A DNA stretch of 64,000 nt from Pseudomonadota bacterium (GTDB lineage: Bacteria; Pseudomonadota; Gammaproteobacteria; Burkholderiales; Burkholderiaceae_B), in the NCBI GenBank assembly GCA_023423975.1, contig JAFAEO010000027.1:1-64000 (forward strand), read 5' to 3'. Below are positions 62,641 through 64,000 of the stretch, piece after piece. The notes beneath the pieces were generated by a model. That model worked only from the letters and a program-made list of their open reading frames with translations, was not told the DNA's origin and ran no database searches. The first letter of the stretch is position 1. Every line of letters begins with the position of its first letter. A program made the translations under genes and the position numbers.

Positions 62641-64000
62641 ATGCAGCCATTGGAAATGAGAACCCATGATAACCCCGCAGCGTGGCTGGTACGCTACGCC
62701 GATTTGTTCGACAGTATTGAAAGTACGCCGCTAACGCAAGAGCAGCGTCAGGCGTGTATTTCGAATGCGCCAGCGACGCTTGTGCTGGCCGGCGCCGGCA
62801 CGGGCAAGACCAGCACGCTGACAGGGCGTGCGGCGTTCCTCATGGCGCATGGCTTGGCTAAGCCTGAAGAGATTCTCTGCCTGGCGTTTGCTCGTGAAGC
62901 AGCGCTGGAAATTGATGAGCGCCTGCAGCGCCGGCTTGCTTCGCGCTGGTCGATGCAGGGCTTTACGGCAAGTACTTTTCACAGTCTGGGTTTGCGTATC
63001 GTACGCGAAGTCGAAGGCAACGTGCCGGTGCTCACCGATTTGTGTAGTGATCGTCAGAGGCTGTCTGCATTTATTCATGAACAATTGCTGCAATTGACCG
63101 CAAAATCGGCCGACTATGCCGGCTTGCTGTTTGAGTATTTTGCAATGATCGAATCTGATCTTGCATTGTCATGCGAATATTCTGAGCGCAACGCTTATCT
63201 GAGCAGGAATTCTGCCCGCCTGCTGCAAACTATTCGTGGTGATGTTGTACGTTTTCCATTGGAATGCCTGGTTGCGAATGCGCTGTGCGCGATGGGTATT
63301 GAATACGAATATCGAAAACATTATCCGCATCCGGTATTCCTGGCCAGGCGCCGGCCATATCAGAGCGTTTTTTATCTGCGTGAGGCAGATGTTTATATTG
63401 ACGTGTTCGATTACGCTAGACCGCTAGACGAGCAGTGTGCCGCCGCTGTGCTGTCGCGTCGGCTTGCCTGCATTCATCAGGATTACGGTACCCATCATAT
63501 TATCCTTTGGGAAGCACCGGAATATATGCTCGACCTCTGGCAACTGGTTGAACTGTTAAACCGCAAATTGATGGAGTGTGGCATGGCGGCGCGCAAGGGT
63601 GGGGACGACATCGCTGGCAGCAGCGGTCGGCATAGTCAGATTCGCAATAGACAAGCCAGATCAGACATGCAACGCACTAGCCTGGAACCGTTAGTCGGCT
63701 CTGCACGCTGGTTTTCGCTGGTGGATACGCTGGCTACTGTGTTGTCACTGTATCTTCAAAGCAAAACGCAGTTGGGTGCGGACGCCAGGCGTGCTGATCT
63801 TAACTACGCATGGGAGCGGCGTCGCGTTGCGAATATTACTGCGTTGGTGCAGCCGCTGGCGACCGTCTATAAAGCGCGTTTGCAAGCGCATGGTGAGATT
63901 GATTTTGACGATATGATCTCCCGGGCAACGCAATATGTCGCGTCAGGTCGCTTTGCCGTTCCCTGGCGTGACATATTGATTGATGAGTTCCAGGATATAT
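62641..64000 (+). CDS. UvrD/Rep-type superfamily 1 helicase, HelD (helicase IV)-like, 5' part only
   Basis: The frame stays open from the ATG at 62641 to the window edge (about 453 codons seen). Motifs are the Q-motif LTQEQRQACI, Walker A AGAGTGKT (residues 50-57), TFHSLGLRIV (motif Ia region) and Walker B DEFQD starting at residue 448. Between them, about 200-285, lies a segment LECLVANALCAMGIEYEYRKHYP ... VYIDVF that resembles the restriction-endonuclease-fold insert of some HelD-like helicases. The long N-terminal domain of E. coli HelD (about 190 residues) is absent. The C-terminal half is outside the window. Confidence 0.85.
   Translation, partial: MQPLEMRTHDNPAAWLVRYADLFDSIESTPLTQEQRQACISNAPATLVLAGAGTGKTSTLTGRAAFLMAHGLAKPEEILCLAFAREAALEIDERLQRRLASRWSMQGFTASTFHSLGLRIVREVEGNVPVLTDLCSDRQRLSAFIHEQLLQLTAKSADYAGLLFEYFAMIESDLALSCEYSERNAYLSRNSARLLQTIRGDVVRFPLECLVANALCAMGIEYEYRKHYPHPVFLARRRPYQSVFYLREADVYIDVFDYARPLDEQCAAAVLSRRLACIHQDYGTHHIILWEAPEYMLDLWQLVELLNRKLMECGMAARKGGDDIAGSSGRHSQIRNRQARSDMQRTSLEPLVGSARWFSLVDTLATVLSLYLQSKTQLGADARRADLNYAWERRRVANITALVQPLATVYKARLQAHGEIDFDDMISRATQYVASGRFAVPWRDILIDEFQDI

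Overview
The window is a chromosomal segment of a Gram-negative betaproteobacterium, most likely an Alcaligenaceae member. Supporting signs are the thrS-infC and rpmI-rplT-pheST-ihfA-merR blocks, a gshB / PTS EIIA / HPr / EI cluster with no sugar permease, UrtABCDE joined to urease, and an infC that starts on a non-AUG codon. A TsdA-type thiosulfate dehydrogenase pair makes Advenella (formerly Tetrathiobacter) an attractive genus guess; this is inference, not proof. No insertion sequence, prophage, CRISPR array or rRNA was seen. One tRNA (Pro, GGG) is present.

Layout. 1-3.1 kb: a cold shock protein, then a tonB-exbB-exbD operon behind a predicted Fur box. 3.1-13.8 kb: queH and glnE (minus strand); yhdP, sdaA and an ArnT-like lipid A glycosyltransferase (plus strand). 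13.8-25.6 kb: one long minus-strand nitrogen operon, urtABCDE followed by ureDAJBCEFG, behind a consensus sigma-54 promoter. 26-27.8 kb: tsdB-tsdA. 28-34.8 kb: protein quality control, tig-clpP-clpX-lon, with a heat-shock-type promoter before lon. 35-36.4 kb: two envelope proteins of unknown role. 36.5-53.5 kb: a translation superblock (thrS, infC, then rpmI, rplT, pheS, pheT, ihfA, a MerR regulator). It is interrupted by about 9 kb carrying gshB, the regulatory PTS, amtB-glnK, an Ala-rich lipoprotein, ubiK and comM. 53.7-64 kb: lldD, small envelope proteins, a DUF4142 / cupredoxin / sigma factor operon, tRNA-Pro, a GFA protein, YceI, a methyltransferase, and the 5' part of a HelD-like helicase cut by the window edge.

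How it fits together. Two nitrogen-scavenging operons far apart in the window (urt-ure and glnK-amtB) share nearly identical sigma-54 promoters and upstream motifs. Both are probably NtrC targets, giving coordinated uptake of urea and ammonium with PII control; GlnE, which tunes glutamine synthetase, is also here. The most unusual regulatory element is upstream of thrS. It is a short open frame with four Thr codons in five, followed by a rho-independent terminator and with competing hairpins, and looks like a ribosome-mediated attenuator for threonyl-tRNA synthetase.

Functions were assigned by reading motifs by eye, without database searches.
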